From contig NZ_CP060714.1 in NCBI RefSeq assembly GCF_014395975.1, positions 3,534,001-3,598,000 on the forward strand: DNA of 64,000 nucleotides, written 5' to 3'. Source of the DNA: Diaphorobacter ruginosibacter (lineage in GTDB: Bacteria; Pseudomonadota; Gammaproteobacteria; Burkholderiales; Burkholderiaceae_C). Made by a program: the position numbers and the translations under genes. Under the pieces are notes generated by a model. The model was given only the letters and a program-made list of their open reading frames with translations, was not told the origin of the DNA and searched no databases. Shown here one piece after another: positions 45,636 through 53,553 of the stretch. How positions within the stretch are numbered: the first letter of the stretch is position 1; the number at the start of each line of letters is the position of its first letter.

Positions 45636-45667
45636 AAGCCCGTGCGCCGAATCGGCCACGGGCTTTT
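45636..45667 (+). terminator. Intrinsic terminator after the amidase gene
   Basis: AAGCCCGTG and CACGGGCTT form a stem that encloses a second small stem, ending in TTTT. It separates the TRAP operon from the AllA-like gene, perhaps only partly. Confidence 0.8.
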
Positions 45668-45708
45668 CTACACCTGCCACAAGAAAAAAGAAACGGAAGG
45701 ACATCACC

Positions 45709-46260
45709 ATGACGGGAACCAGCGCAGCAAGAACCATCCCCGTGCAACCGCTCACCGAGGACGCCTTCGCCCCGTTCGGCTGGATGCTCGGGCGTCCATT
45801 CCCGAAGGACCCGGACCCGTCGGCCTACACCCATCCCGCAACGGATTTCTGGTCGCAGCACCTCTTCCGGACCGGCGCACAGGATGGCACCGAAATCCTC
45901 TGGGTCAACTATCGCAACAGCGAGCCGGGCGTCACCCACCTGGAAAAGCACCTGTTCACCGAACAGGCGATCGTTCCCCTCACCGGCAGCGTCATCCAAC
46001 TGATGGCCACGAGCCATGCGGACGGCAGCCCGGACATGGCGGGCGCCGCGGCCTTCCTCATTGCGCCCGGGCAAGGCATCTGCATGCGCCCCGGCGCATG
46101 GCATGCCACGCGCGCCTTGCGGTCGCCCGAAGTGCGTTGCCTGATGCTCACGCGCGCGTCCACCACCCGCGATCTGGTAGCCCACCTCGCCGCCGGGCAG
46201 CCCGCGCGGGAAAGCGCCATCGTGGAGATTCCGCGGTGCGAACTCGTGGCAACATCGTAG
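45709..46260 (+). CDS. Ureidoglycolate lyase (AllA)-family protein
   Basis: A 183-residue cupin-like protein of the AllA family: IPVQPLTEDAFAPFGWMLG, then the conserved HLEKHLFTEQAIVPLTGSVIQL and APGQGICMRPGAWHA with histidines. AllA cleaves ureidoglycolate to glyoxylate and urea; other members of the superfamily act on related ureido acids. GGAAGG precedes the ATG. No allantoinase or allantoate hydrolase is present here, so the substrate is uncertain. Confidence 0.8.
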   Translation: MTGTSAARTIPVQPLTEDAFAPFGWMLGRPFPKDPDPSAYTHPATDFWSQHLFRTGAQDGTEILWVNYRNSEPGVTHLEKHLFTEQAIVPLTGSVIQLMATSHADGSPDMAGAAAFLIAPGQGICMRPGAWHATRALRSPEVRCLMLTRASTTRDLVAHLAAGQPARESAIVEIPRCELVATS

Positions 46261-46274
46261 GCGTCAGCGATCCG

Positions 46275-46883
46275 ATGGAGCACGCCATGCATCTACCCTT
46301 CTCCCAGGCCTGCGAGAACAACCAGGCCCCCATCCTCGAGGTGCTGCAACGCCACTTCGCAGGCAGCCGCCGCGTGCTCGAGATCGGCTCGGGCACCGGC
46401 CAGCACAGCGTGTACTTCGCACCTCGCATGCCGCATCTCGACTGGCAGACCAGCGATCTGGAGCAGAACCACCCGGGCATCCGCGCATGGCACGCGCAGC
46501 ATCCGGCCCCCAACCTGCACGCCCCATTGCCGCTGGATCTGTCGCAGGGCGGCTGGCCCGCAGGCAATTTCGACGCCGTGTTCACCAGCAATACGGCACA
46601 TATCGTGTCCTGGCCGCTGGTGCAGCGCATGTTCGAGCTCGTGGGGACCCACCTCCCGGAGCAAGGCGTGTTCGCGATCTACGGGCCGTTCAACTACCAG
46701 GGCGGCTTCACCAGCGACAGCAACCGCGCCTTCGACGCCATGCTGCGCCAGCGCGACCCGGAGAGCGGCCTGCGCAACTTCGAGGACATCGTTGCGCTGG
46801 CACGCCTGCACTCCCTGCATCTCGCCGAAGACCATCCCATGCCGGCCAACAATCGCACCCTGGTCTTCGTGAAGAACGGCTGA
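46275..46883 (+). CDS. DUF938-type SAM-dependent methyltransferase
   Basis: Class I methyltransferase fold of 202 residues with the SAM-binding glycine motif VLEIGSGTGQH and the DUF938 features FSQACENNQAPIL, YFAPRMPHLDWQTSD and a conserved YGPFNYQGGFTS. Substrate unknown. ATG at 46275 is used; an ATG at 46287 is possible. It starts 15 bases after the AllA-like stop, but the two are not obviously related in function. Confidence 0.85.
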   Translation: MEHAMHLPFSQACENNQAPILEVLQRHFAGSRRVLEIGSGTGQHSVYFAPRMPHLDWQTSDLEQNHPGIRAWHAQHPAPNLHAPLPLDLSQGGWPAGNFDAVFTSNTAHIVSWPLVQRMFELVGTHLPEQGVFAIYGPFNYQGGFTSDSNRAFDAMLRQRDPESGLRNFEDIVALARLHSLHLAEDHPMPANNRTLVFVKNG

Positions 46884-47008
46884 AGCGAGCGTTCCTTCCT
46901 CTTGTCCTACGCGGCGGTGGGACGATCGCAGGTACTCTTTTTCATCCCACGAACGATGCCGCGGATCTTCCGACGTCGGACAGCCCACGGAACCGGAGTC
47001 AAGCCCTC

Positions 47009-47644
47009 ATGCCCAAGGAAGTCGTCGCGTCCGCCGATGTCGTCATCGAATTCGATGGTACTCGCTGCATCCACTCCCGCAACTGCGTTCTCAACCGGCC
47101 GGACGTCTTCGTGCCGAACGTACAGGGCGCGTGGATCCATCCAGAACGCGCCAGCGCGGCCGAGGTGCTGGAGATCGCGCACGCTTGCCCCTCCGGCGCG
47201 ATCCAGTGCAGGAAGCCCGGCGGCGAGGCGATGGAAAAGGCACCTCTTGTGAACCTGGTGCAGGTGCGCGAGAACGGACCCCTGGCCTTCCATGCGCCAC
47301 TCGAAATCCAGGGCAGGAAGGACGGCTTCCGCGCGACGCTGTGCCGCTGCGGTGCCTCCAGGAACAAGCCCTACTGCGATCACAGCCACGTCGACATCGG
47401 CTTCCAGGCCACGGGAGAACCGCCGGTCACCGCCTCGGAGGCTCTCGCGCACCGCGATGGACCTCTGGAAATAGACCCCACCCACAACGGGCCGCTGCAT
47501 GTCAGCGGATCGCTGGAAATCGTCAGCGGCACCGGTGCCACGATCAACCGCGTGACCGATGCGTGGCTGTGCCGCTGCGGCCATTCGGGCAACAAGCCCT
47601 ATTGCGACGGCAGCCATGCACGCGTAGGCTTTGTCAGCGATTGA
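47009..47644 (+). CDS. Iron-sulfur protein with a ferredoxin-like domain and two CDGSH motifs
   Basis: A 211-residue protein with three predicted Fe-S sites: a divergent mono-cluster ferredoxin domain at the N terminus (C20, C26, C60, C67) and two CDGSH motifs with three-Cys-one-His ligands (C112, C114, C123, H127 and C188, C190, C199, H203). Members of this group probably carry electrons or sense redox state. The ATG at 47009 is taken. A flavin reductase gene follows after 51 bases, a plausible redox partner. Confidence 0.9.
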   Translation: MPKEVVASADVVIEFDGTRCIHSRNCVLNRPDVFVPNVQGAWIHPERASAAEVLEIAHACPSGAIQCRKPGGEAMEKAPLVNLVQVRENGPLAFHAPLEIQGRKDGFRATLCRCGASRNKPYCDHSHVDIGFQATGEPPVTASEALAHRDGPLEIDPTHNGPLHVSGSLEIVSGTGATINRVTDAWLCRCGHSGNKPYCDGSHARVGFVSD

Positions 47645-47695
47645 CGGTTACCATTCCCATGCATCTCCCCACTTGATTCACGGAGCAACTTTCTC

Positions 47696-48253
47696 ATGAG
47701 CAAACCCAGTATCGGTGTCATCGTCGGCAGCAACAGCCGGGCCTCCATCAACCTGCAACTGGCCAAAGCGCTGGCGAAGCTGGTGGCGGACAAGGCGGAT
47801 TTCGAGTTCATCGACATCGGCCACCTGCCGCTGTACAACCGGGATGACGACGCGAACACGCCGCAGGCATTCGTCGATTTCAAGAACAAGGTTCGCGCCA
47901 AGAACGGCATCCTGTTCGTCACGCCCGAGCACAACCGCTCGGTTCCGGCGCCGCTCAAGAATGCGCTCGATGCGGGCAGCCGTCCCTACGGGCAGAGCGC
48001 CTGGGGCGGAATTCCCGCAGCAGTGATCGGCACCTCGCCCGGCGGCCCCGCCACATCGATGGCCCAGCAGCACCTGCGCAACATCCTGGTGTTCCTCGAC
48101 ATGCCGACCATGCAGCAGCCCGAGGGCTTCATCCAATGGAAGGAAGGCCTTGTCGACGCCGACGGCAACATCGGTGCGGCAAGCCAGCAGTTCCTCACCA
48201 CATGGATGGAAAAATTCCTTGCCTGGGTCGAACGGAACGCCAAAGCCCGTTGA
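47696..48253 (+). CDS. NADPH-dependent FMN reductase
   Basis: Flavodoxin-like reductase of 185 residues: GVIVGSNSRASINLQLAKAL for FMN phosphate binding, VTPEHNRSVPAPLKNALD and WGGIPAAVIGTSPGG, the family signatures. It reduces quinones, azo compounds, chromate or free FMN with NAD(P)H. The role here is unspecific; it follows the CDGSH protein in the same direction. Confidence 0.9.
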   Translation: MSKPSIGVIVGSNSRASINLQLAKALAKLVADKADFEFIDIGHLPLYNRDDDANTPQAFVDFKNKVRAKNGILFVTPEHNRSVPAPLKNALDAGSRPYGQSAWGGIPAAVIGTSPGGPATSMAQQHLRNILVFLDMPTMQQPEGFIQWKEGLVDADGNIGAASQQFLTTWMEKFLAWVERNAKAR

Positions 48254-48308
48254 TCCCGCTGAGCCCCCAACGTCCATGGTGGCGTGCCCATGCCGGGACA
48301 ATGCCTCC

Positions 48309-48698
48309 ATGAGACAGCAATACCATTTCAGGCCGGTCGGCAGTGACGTTCACATCTGGGACGTACACCGCCTGGTGCGCCTGGCCCGCGATATCCCGGT
48401 GGAACGCATCGCCCTCGCCGACATCCGCGAAATCGACGAGGCCTACTGGTTCAACGACCGCCACGCCACCACGCGCGAGATCATCGACCACATGCGACTG
48501 GTGCACGCAGCGGATCTGTCCTGGCCGATCATCGTGTGCCCCGAAGGCCGCGTGATGGACGGCATGCACCGCGTAGGCAAGGCCATGCTCCAGGGCGACA
48601 CCCACATCACCGCGATCCGGCTGCCGTCCATGCCCGCTCCCGACCACATCAATGTCGATGCGGATGCCCTGCCCTACGACGACGACACAGCCCCCTGA
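48309..48698 (+). CDS. Small ParB/sulfiredoxin-like domain protein
   Basis: A 129-residue protein whose segment LSWPIIVCPEGRVMDGMHRVGKAMLQGD resembles the nucleotide-binding box of ParB/Srx folds, with an upstream DIPVERIALADIREID. It lacks the DNA-binding part of ParB, so a partition role is unlikely. Function unknown. Divergent members of this kind are often single genes of unassigned function. Confidence 0.6.
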   Translation: MRQQYHFRPVGSDVHIWDVHRLVRLARDIPVERIALADIREIDEAYWFNDRHATTREIIDHMRLVHAADLSWPIIVCPEGRVMDGMHRVGKAMLQGDTHITAIRLPSMPAPDHINVDADALPYDDDTAP

Positions 48699-48768
48699 CC
48701 GTCTGCGGAATTTCAGCGGTCGGCGACACTCGGGGCACCATTCAGACCGACACCGAGGAACAGCCATC

Positions 48769-49857
48769 ATGACCATGTCCAACGAAGAAATCCGTGCGAT
48801 CCTGAGCATCTGCCTGCTGGCCGCCTATTCCGACAACAACAAGCACGACCGCGAGCGAGAGCAGATCAAGCAGGTGGCCGACGCGCTCGGCCAGCATGAG
48901 GATGTCAATCTGCCGGGCCTCTACCAGGACGTGCTGCTGCGCAGGGTGCAACTGCCCGGCGCCGTCCAGCAGTTGCGCACCGATGAGACACGGCAGCTCG
49001 CCTACGAAATGGCCGTCTGCGTGTGCGATGCGGATGGTCAGACCAGCGCGCGGGAAGCAGAGTTTCTTGCGCAGCTCAAGGGCCTGCTGGGTCTCGGAGC
49101 AGCAGCCACCGCAGCCGCAGAGGCATCCGCTGCTCCGGCCCAGCCGTCGACTCCAACCGTGCAGACCATCGAAGCCGACGCGCATGCGCTCGCCAATGCG
49201 CCGCTTGCCGGAACATTGGAGCCCGTGGTGATCGGGGACCCGGTCGCGCCCGCCGTCACCGGTTCCGCGCCACACCCCGACGCAGCCGATGCCCTCGCCA
49301 ACGCCAGCGCCGGCAATGCACCGCCATCGGAGCGCAGGCAAAGCAACCTGTCCGTGCAGGAAATGGACGCCAGGATTCTCAAGGCCTCCATCGTGAACGG
49401 CGCGATCGAGCTGCTGCCCGAGAATCTCTCCACGCTTGCGATCATTCCGCTGCAGATGCGGCTGGTGTATCAGGTCGGCGAAAGCTATGGCTACGATCTG
49501 GATCGCGGCCATATCAAGGACCTGCTGGCTGCGCTCGGCGTGGGTCTCACCTCCCAGTACCTCGAGCAGGCCGGCCGCAAGCTGCTGTCGCGCGTGCTGG
49601 GCGGCGGCCTGTTCGGCGGCGTGGGACGCCAGGCGGTCAGCAGCGGCATGAGCTTTGCATCCACCTATGCGCTCGGCCATGTGGCCAACCAGTACTATGC
49701 GGGCGGCCGCACGCTGAGCACACAGATGCTGAAGGATGCCTACGAGCACATCATGCAGGACGGGCGCGCACTGCAGGCGCAATACGCCCCGCAGATGCAG
49801 AACATGGCCCGTCAGCTGAACACTGCGAAAATCATGGACATGGTGCGCGGCCGCTGA
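48769..49857 (+). CDS. TerB-like plus DUF697-like protein
   Basis: A 362-residue protein in two parts. Residues 1-110 form a TerB-like helical domain with acidic residues (LLAAYSDNNKHDREREQIKQVAD and VCVCDADGQTSAREAEFLAQL). An Ala/Pro-rich linker (about 112-190) leads to a C-terminal region like DUF697/YcjF (IIPLQMRLVYQVGESYGYDLDRGHIKDLLAALGVGLTSQYLEQ) with Gly-rich hydrophobic helices likely to associate with the membrane. Function unknown; GAGGAA lies upstream of the ATG. Confidence 0.75.
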   Translation: MTMSNEEIRAILSICLLAAYSDNNKHDREREQIKQVADALGQHEDVNLPGLYQDVLLRRVQLPGAVQQLRTDETRQLAYEMAVCVCDADGQTSAREAEFLAQLKGLLGLGAAATAAAEASAAPAQPSTPTVQTIEADAHALANAPLAGTLEPVVIGDPVAPAVTGSAPHPDAADALANASAGNAPPSERRQSNLSVQEMDARILKASIVNGAIELLPENLSTLAIIPLQMRLVYQVGESYGYDLDRGHIKDLLAALGVGLTSQYLEQAGRKLLSRVLGGGLFGGVGRQAVSSGMSFASTYALGHVANQYYAGGRTLSTQMLKDAYEHIMQDGRALQAQYAPQMQNMARQLNTAKIMDMVRGR

Positions 49858-49921
49858 TCCAGCTTGTGCCGGTTCGGGCGCGCGCACGACCCTCCCCACA
49901 GCCATTGGAGCCCGCCCGCGC

Positions 49922-50389
49922 ATGAACCACCAGCAACACGCACCGAAAACATCGCCGGACACGCGGCACACAGGCTCCTGCCTGTGCGGTGGCGTGAGAT
50001 TCGTCGTCCATGGAGCGCTGGAGCCGATCCAGGTCTGCCATTGCGGCCAATGCAGAAAGGCCCAGGGCGGCCCGCTTGCCACCAATATCCCGGTGGCTGC
50101 CGATCAGCTGGAATGGATCGCAGGACGCGATCTGCTCAGGCATTTCGAGTCATCGCCCGGCAAGCTGCGCGCATTCTGCGGTACCTGCGGCGCGCCGGTC
50201 TACAGCCAGCGCGCAAACCTTCCCGGCGTCCTGCGCGTGCGGGCCGGACTGCTCGACCAGCCGCTGCAGGCCACGCTCGCATTCCACCAGCAGGTCGCCT
50301 CGCGCGCACAGTGGTGGCCACTGCAGGATGACGGCCTGCCTCAGTTCGAGGGCGCTGCAGGGTCGGCGCAAAAGCAGGACAATCGCTGA
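49922..50389 (+). CDS. GFA-family zinc-binding protein
   Basis: A 155-residue protein of the glutathione-dependent formaldehyde-activating (GFA) fold. Zinc ligands are C20 and C22 (SCLCGGVRF), C39, C41 and C44 (CHCGQCRKAQG), and C86 and C89 (FCGTCGAPVY). Most family members are annotated by fold and have no proven formaldehyde activity. It precedes murI by 24 bases and may share its transcript. Confidence 0.85.
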   Translation: MNHQQHAPKTSPDTRHTGSCLCGGVRFVVHGALEPIQVCHCGQCRKAQGGPLATNIPVAADQLEWIAGRDLLRHFESSPGKLRAFCGTCGAPVYSQRANLPGVLRVRAGLLDQPLQATLAFHQQVASRAQWWPLQDDGLPQFEGAAGSAQKQDNR

Positions 50390-50413
50390 TCGCATCCAGA
50401 AATCCCATCGGCC

Positions 50414-51280
50414 ATGTCTCTACCTAGCTCCTCCTCCCCCATCGGCGTGTTCGACAGCGGGGTCGGAGGCCTGAGCGTGCTGCAGGAACTGCGCCGCGAA
50501 TTGCCGCATGAGCGTTTCATCTATTTCGCCGATTCGGGCCACGCGCCCTATGGCGAACGTGGCGATGAGTTCGTGAAGCAGCGCACCCTCGCCATCGCTC
50601 GATACCTGCAGGACGAGCACCACATCAAGGCGCTGGTGGTAGCCTGCAACACGGCCACCATGGCGGCCGTGGCCGATGTCCGCAGCGCCTTTCCCGACCT
50701 CCCCGTCATCGGCGTCGAGCCCGCGCTCAAGCCTGCGGCCAGCAGCAGCCAGACGCACCGCGTGGGCGTGATCGCCACGCGCGGCACGGTGCAGAGCGCG
50801 CGCTTCGATCAACTGCGCAAGGCGTTCTCGGACGGCACGGACATCCGCGCACAGCCTTGCGACGGACTGGTGCGCGCCATCGAGCGCAGCGTGGAGGAGG
50901 ACGACCCGCTCAACGGCCCTTCGGCCATCGAGATTCGCGCGCTGTGCGAGCGCTACACCGGCATGCTCGGCAGCTTCGGAGTACGCACAGGCGACATCGA
51001 CACGCTGGTGCTGGGTTGCACGCACTACGTGTTCATCAAGGACGAGCTGCGCAGCCTGGTGGGCCCCGACGTGCACATCCTCGACACCGGCGCGCCCGTC
51101 GCGCGGCAGACGCGGCGCATCCTGGTCCAGCGCGACACCCTGGCCGACGAATCGGGAACGGCCATCGCCTCGAATGGCCAGGTCCACCTCTACACCACCG
51201 GCCCGCTGTCCGCCCTGCAGGCCGCCGCGAGCCGCTGGCTGGGCCTGCCCCGGGAGCACTGCTCGGCACTGCCGGCCTGA
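50414..51280 (+). CDS. murI: Glutamate racemase
   Basis: Makes D-glutamate for peptidoglycan. The 288-residue protein has the start IGVFDSGVGGLSVL with D14 and S15, and the two catalytic cysteines C78 (VACNTATMAA) and C202 (LGCTHYVF), each followed by Thr-His or Asn-Thr as usual. It is convergent with the YgjP-like peptidase. Confidence 0.96.
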   Translation: MSLPSSSSPIGVFDSGVGGLSVLQELRRELPHERFIYFADSGHAPYGERGDEFVKQRTLAIARYLQDEHHIKALVVACNTATMAAVADVRSAFPDLPVIGVEPALKPAASSSQTHRVGVIATRGTVQSARFDQLRKAFSDGTDIRAQPCDGLVRAIERSVEEDDPLNGPSAIEIRALCERYTGMLGSFGVRTGDIDTLVLGCTHYVFIKDELRSLVGPDVHILDTGAPVARQTRRILVQRDTLADESGTAIASNGQVHLYTTGPLSALQAAASRWLGLPREHCSALPA

Positions 51281-51315
51281 GCGGCCCGCTGCTCGATCGC
51301 GGGCTGTTCAGGGCA

Positions 51316-51912
51316 CTATTCCGAGAGCTGTTCCGAGACCTGCTGGACAACCGGGCCGCCACCCCACAGCGGCTCGCCACCATGGTCCAGATGGGTGAGG
51401 TAGAGCCGCGTGTCCAGTTCGTACTGGTGGTAGTCGGGCTCCATGTGGGTGCACAGCTGGTAGAACGCCTTGTCGTGGTCCTTCTCGCGCAGATGCGCCA
51501 ACTCGTGGACGACGATCATGCGCAGGAATTCCTCAGGCGCCTGCCGGAACAGGGTTGCCACGCGGATCTCGTGCTTTGCAGCCAGGCGGCCGCCCTGCAC
51601 GCGGGCCATGCTGGTATGCAGCCCCAGCGCATGGCGCACCACGTGGATCTTGTTGTCGAACAGCACCTTGTTGATGGTGCCGGCATTGCGCAGGTGGCGC
51701 TGCTTGAATTCCTGCGTGAAATCGTAGAGCGCCTTGTCGCTGCGGATCTGGTGGGCCTGACCGTACCTGCGCGCCAGGATGTTGCCCAGCCGCCCCTGCT
51801 CCAGCAACGCGCGCGCCTGTCCCTGCAGCGTGGGGGAGTAGGCCCGCAGATAGGGAAGATCCACTGAAGGCGCGGATCTGGAGGGGAAAGATGAACGAGA
51901 GAAGGAAGCCAT
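51316..51912 (-). CDS. YgjP-like zinc metallopeptidase (DUF45)
   Basis: A 198-residue protein with the zinc motif HELAH (H136, E137, H140) and a downstream third ligand (H146 in EKDHDKAF), in the family context LRMIVVHELAHLREKDHDKAFYQLC read in pieces. The tail has the conserved MEPDYHQYELDTRLYL. YgjP/SprT-related peptidases have unclear substrates. It lies downstream of an unknown gene on the same strand. Confidence 0.85.
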   Translation of the reverse strand: MASFSRSSFPSRSAPSVDLPYLRAYSPTLQGQARALLEQGRLGNILARRYGQAHQIRSDKALYDFTQEFKQRHLRNAGTINKVLFDNKIHVVRHALGLHTSMARVQGGRLAAKHEIRVATLFRQAPEEFLRMIVVHELAHLREKDHDKAFYQLCTHMEPDYHQYELDTRLYLTHLDHGGEPLWGGGPVVQQVSEQLSE

Positions 51913-51993
51913 GGACGCGAAGCAGCGGCAAAGCTGCCGAACGGGGTCAACCCGCCGGCAGTTCCCAGAGCAGCAGGCAGGAAGCGGAGATGA

Positions 51994-52632
51994 TCAATGC
52001 AGGTGGCGCGGACGGCGGCCGCCGCCATGGCCACCATTGCCGCCACCGCCCATGCCGCGCGGCGGCTTGCCGATCTCGAGGGAGTTCACCAGGGCGTCGA
52101 AGCGCTGGTTGAACAGCTTGTCGATCTCGGTCACCACGCCACTCAGTTCGGAAGCGTCGAAATGGCGCTCCATCATGTTCACCACGTCCTGCACCAGCAG
52201 GTCGCGCTGCACCTGCATGATGGCGGCGGGCGTCGGGCCGACGAACAGCATCACGAAGTCGTCACGGGCCTCGGCACCGTCATCGGGGCCGTCGCCTTCC
52301 TCGTCGTCATACTCGGCGTCATAGAACGTGACCTCGATGGCCGCGCCCTGCTCGGCCAGCTCATTGAGTCCCATGCACATTTCGTCGAGCGACTGGCGGA
52401 AGTCCTCGTCTCCACGCACGGTCCAGCACATCTGCAGCAGATGCGCCTTCACGTCGTACTGGATTCCGGGCTCTTCCTCGTAGGCACTGTTGGCCCCGTC
52501 GGCAAGGGAGCGCGCGCCGGCGTACTTCCACAACGGACGAAGCGCTTCCTGCAATTGCTCGAAGTCGACATCGCCACGCAGTTGCACTTGGCCGTGCACA
52601 TGGATTTCGAAGGGTGCGTTGTAATGTGACAT
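51994..52632 (-). CDS. Conserved hypothetical protein with Gly/His-rich tail
   Basis: A 212-residue protein starting MSHYNAPFEIHVHGQVQLRGDV (52632). The N-terminal part suggests an alpha/beta fold; a strongly acidic stretch (YDAEYDDEEGDGPDDGAEARDD) lies in the middle, and the C terminus is Gly/His/Arg-rich (GMGGGGNGGHGGGRRPRHLH), perhaps binding metal or nucleic acid. I do not recognise a family. It starts 13 bases from the 3' end of tRNA-Leu, on the same strand, and may be read from the tRNA promoter. Confidence 0.65.
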   Translation of the reverse strand: MSHYNAPFEIHVHGQVQLRGDVDFEQLQEALRPLWKYAGARSLADGANSAYEEEPGIQYDVKAHLLQMCWTVRGDEDFRQSLDEMCMGLNELAEQGAAIEVTFYDAEYDDEEGDGPDDGAEARDDFVMLFVGPTPAAIMQVQRDLLVQDVVNMMERHFDASELSGVVTEIDKLFNQRFDALVNSLEIGKPPRGMGGGGNGGHGGGRRPRHLH

Positions 52633-52644
52633 ATTGAATCTGAT

Positions 52645-52736
52645 TGGTGCCCCGAGCCGGGATCGAACCGGCACGCCCCTATTACGGAAGCGGCGGATTT
52701 TAAGTCCGCAGTGTCTACCAATTTCACCATCGGGGC
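52645..52736 (-). tRNA. tRNA-Leu (anticodon TAA)
   Basis: Full cloverleaf with a long variable arm as in class II tRNAs: acceptor GCCCCGA pairs with TCGGGGC, the T loop is GGTTCGATCC, and the anticodon loop CTTAAAA gives TAA at 52700-52702. The 3' CCA is encoded. D arm TGGTGAAATTGGTAGACA is normal. Confidence 0.97.
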
Positions 52737-52738
52737 GC

Positions 52739-52793
52739 CTGATACGTGAGGGGACCAGAATACCCCATCGGAGAGGCTTCGGCCACGTATCAG
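52739..52793. promoter_or_regulatory. Inverted repeat directly upstream of tRNA-Leu
   Basis: CTGATACGTG (52739-52748) and CACGTATCAG (52784-52793) are perfect inverted copies around 35 bases. It lies in the promoter or 5' leader of tRNA-Leu; it may form a processing hairpin in the precursor. Confidence 0.45.
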
Positions 52794-52862
52794 TGCACAA
52801 GTTCCAGGTCGGAGTCGCTCGGTTGCGGATCAGGGCAACCAGGCATCCGAGGCTTCACCAAC

Positions 52863-52894
52863 AAAAAAGGGAAGCCTTCACGGCTTCCCTTTTT
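52863..52894. terminator. Bidirectional terminator between tRNA-Gly and tRNA-Leu
   Basis: GGGAAGCC and GGCTTCCC with loop TTCAC are flanked by AAAAAA and TTTTT, so the hairpin can stop transcription in both directions. On the minus strand it ends the Gly-Cys-Gly unit, making tRNA-Leu a separate unit. Confidence 0.85.
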
Positions 52895-52900
52895 GGAAAT

Positions 52901-52976
52901 TGGAGCGGGAAAACGGGTTCGAACCGTCGACCTATACCTTGGCAAGGTATCGCTCTACCAACTGAGCTATTCCCGC
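52901..52976 (-). tRNA. tRNA-Gly (anticodon GCC), copy 1
   Basis: 76-base cloverleaf with acceptor GCGGGAA, anticodon loop TTGCCAA, T loop GGTTCGAACC and encoded CCA. Its sequence is identical to the copy at 53235-53310. Confidence 0.97.
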
Positions 52977-53112
52977 ATTTTCTTCATCAGCCCTTGCGAA
53001 CCGAAGAATCAAATTCTATCACATTTTTTGCTGCGTTCTCGAAGTTTTCCGAACTTGTCAAACTTCTCTTCACAGCAACCATCGTTTCCACGATGGCCTT
53101 TGCCTTCAAACC

Positions 53113-53186
53113 TGGAGGCGCGGTCCGGAGTCGAACCGGACTAACCGGATTTGCAATCCGGGGCATAACCGCTTTGCTACCGCGCC
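53113..53186 (-). tRNA. tRNA-Cys (anticodon GCA)
   Basis: 74-base cloverleaf with acceptor GGCGCGG/CCGCGCC, anticodon loop TTGCAAA, T loop GGTTCGACTC and encoded CCA. It sits between the two tRNA-Gly genes. Confidence 0.97.
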
Positions 53187-53234
53187 TTGATCGCTTCCGG
53201 CGACATGCTGACCTACCGATCAACACATCAGTGT

Positions 53235-53310
53235 TGGAGCGGGAAAACGGGTTCGAACCGTCGACCTATACCTTGGCAAGGTATCGCTCTACCAACTGAG
53301 CTATTCCCGC
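53235..53310 (-). tRNA. tRNA-Gly (anticodon GCC), copy 2
   Basis: Second identical 76-base tRNA-Gly, first in the transcription order Gly-Cys-Gly on the minus strand. The identical copies suggest a recent duplication or gene conversion. Confidence 0.97.
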
Positions 53311-53423
53311 ATTTTTATCGAAGCCTCACAGTATATACCGTGTTTCGCTGCGATGGAATGAATTGTAGCGCAGTTTTTTGGGCTTCTAGAAAAAACCGCA
53401 CTTTTTTTTAAAAAATCTGCAAA

Positions 53424-53483
53424 CAGGCATGAAGGGCGCCCCCGGGAACGGTTGGGAGCGGTTGAAGCCATTCTTCATGCCTG
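53424..53483. other. Stem-loop between lon and the tRNA genes
   Basis: CAGGCATGAAG (53424-53434) and CTTCATGCCTG (53473-53483) are perfect inverted copies. Read on the minus strand, downstream of lon, the stem is followed after six bases by a T-run (ATTTTTT), so it may act as the lon terminator. Confidence 0.5.
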
Positions 53484-53553
53484 CTGCAGAGGAGTCCGCC
53501 AGCGAAGCAGCAAAGAGCCTGAAGTCCAGGCCCTCTCGGAGATCACTCGCGGA

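Noticed and set aside
43609..46185. 858-codon open frame on the minus strand
   Set aside because: It lies wholly opposite DUF2848, the amidase and the AllA-like gene, all of which have clear family motifs; long antisense frames are common at this GC content.
53387..53420. Homopolymer A/T runs near the tRNA block taken as a possible insertion junction
   Set aside because: No inverted repeats, target duplication or transposase nearby; more likely a terminator and promoter region.
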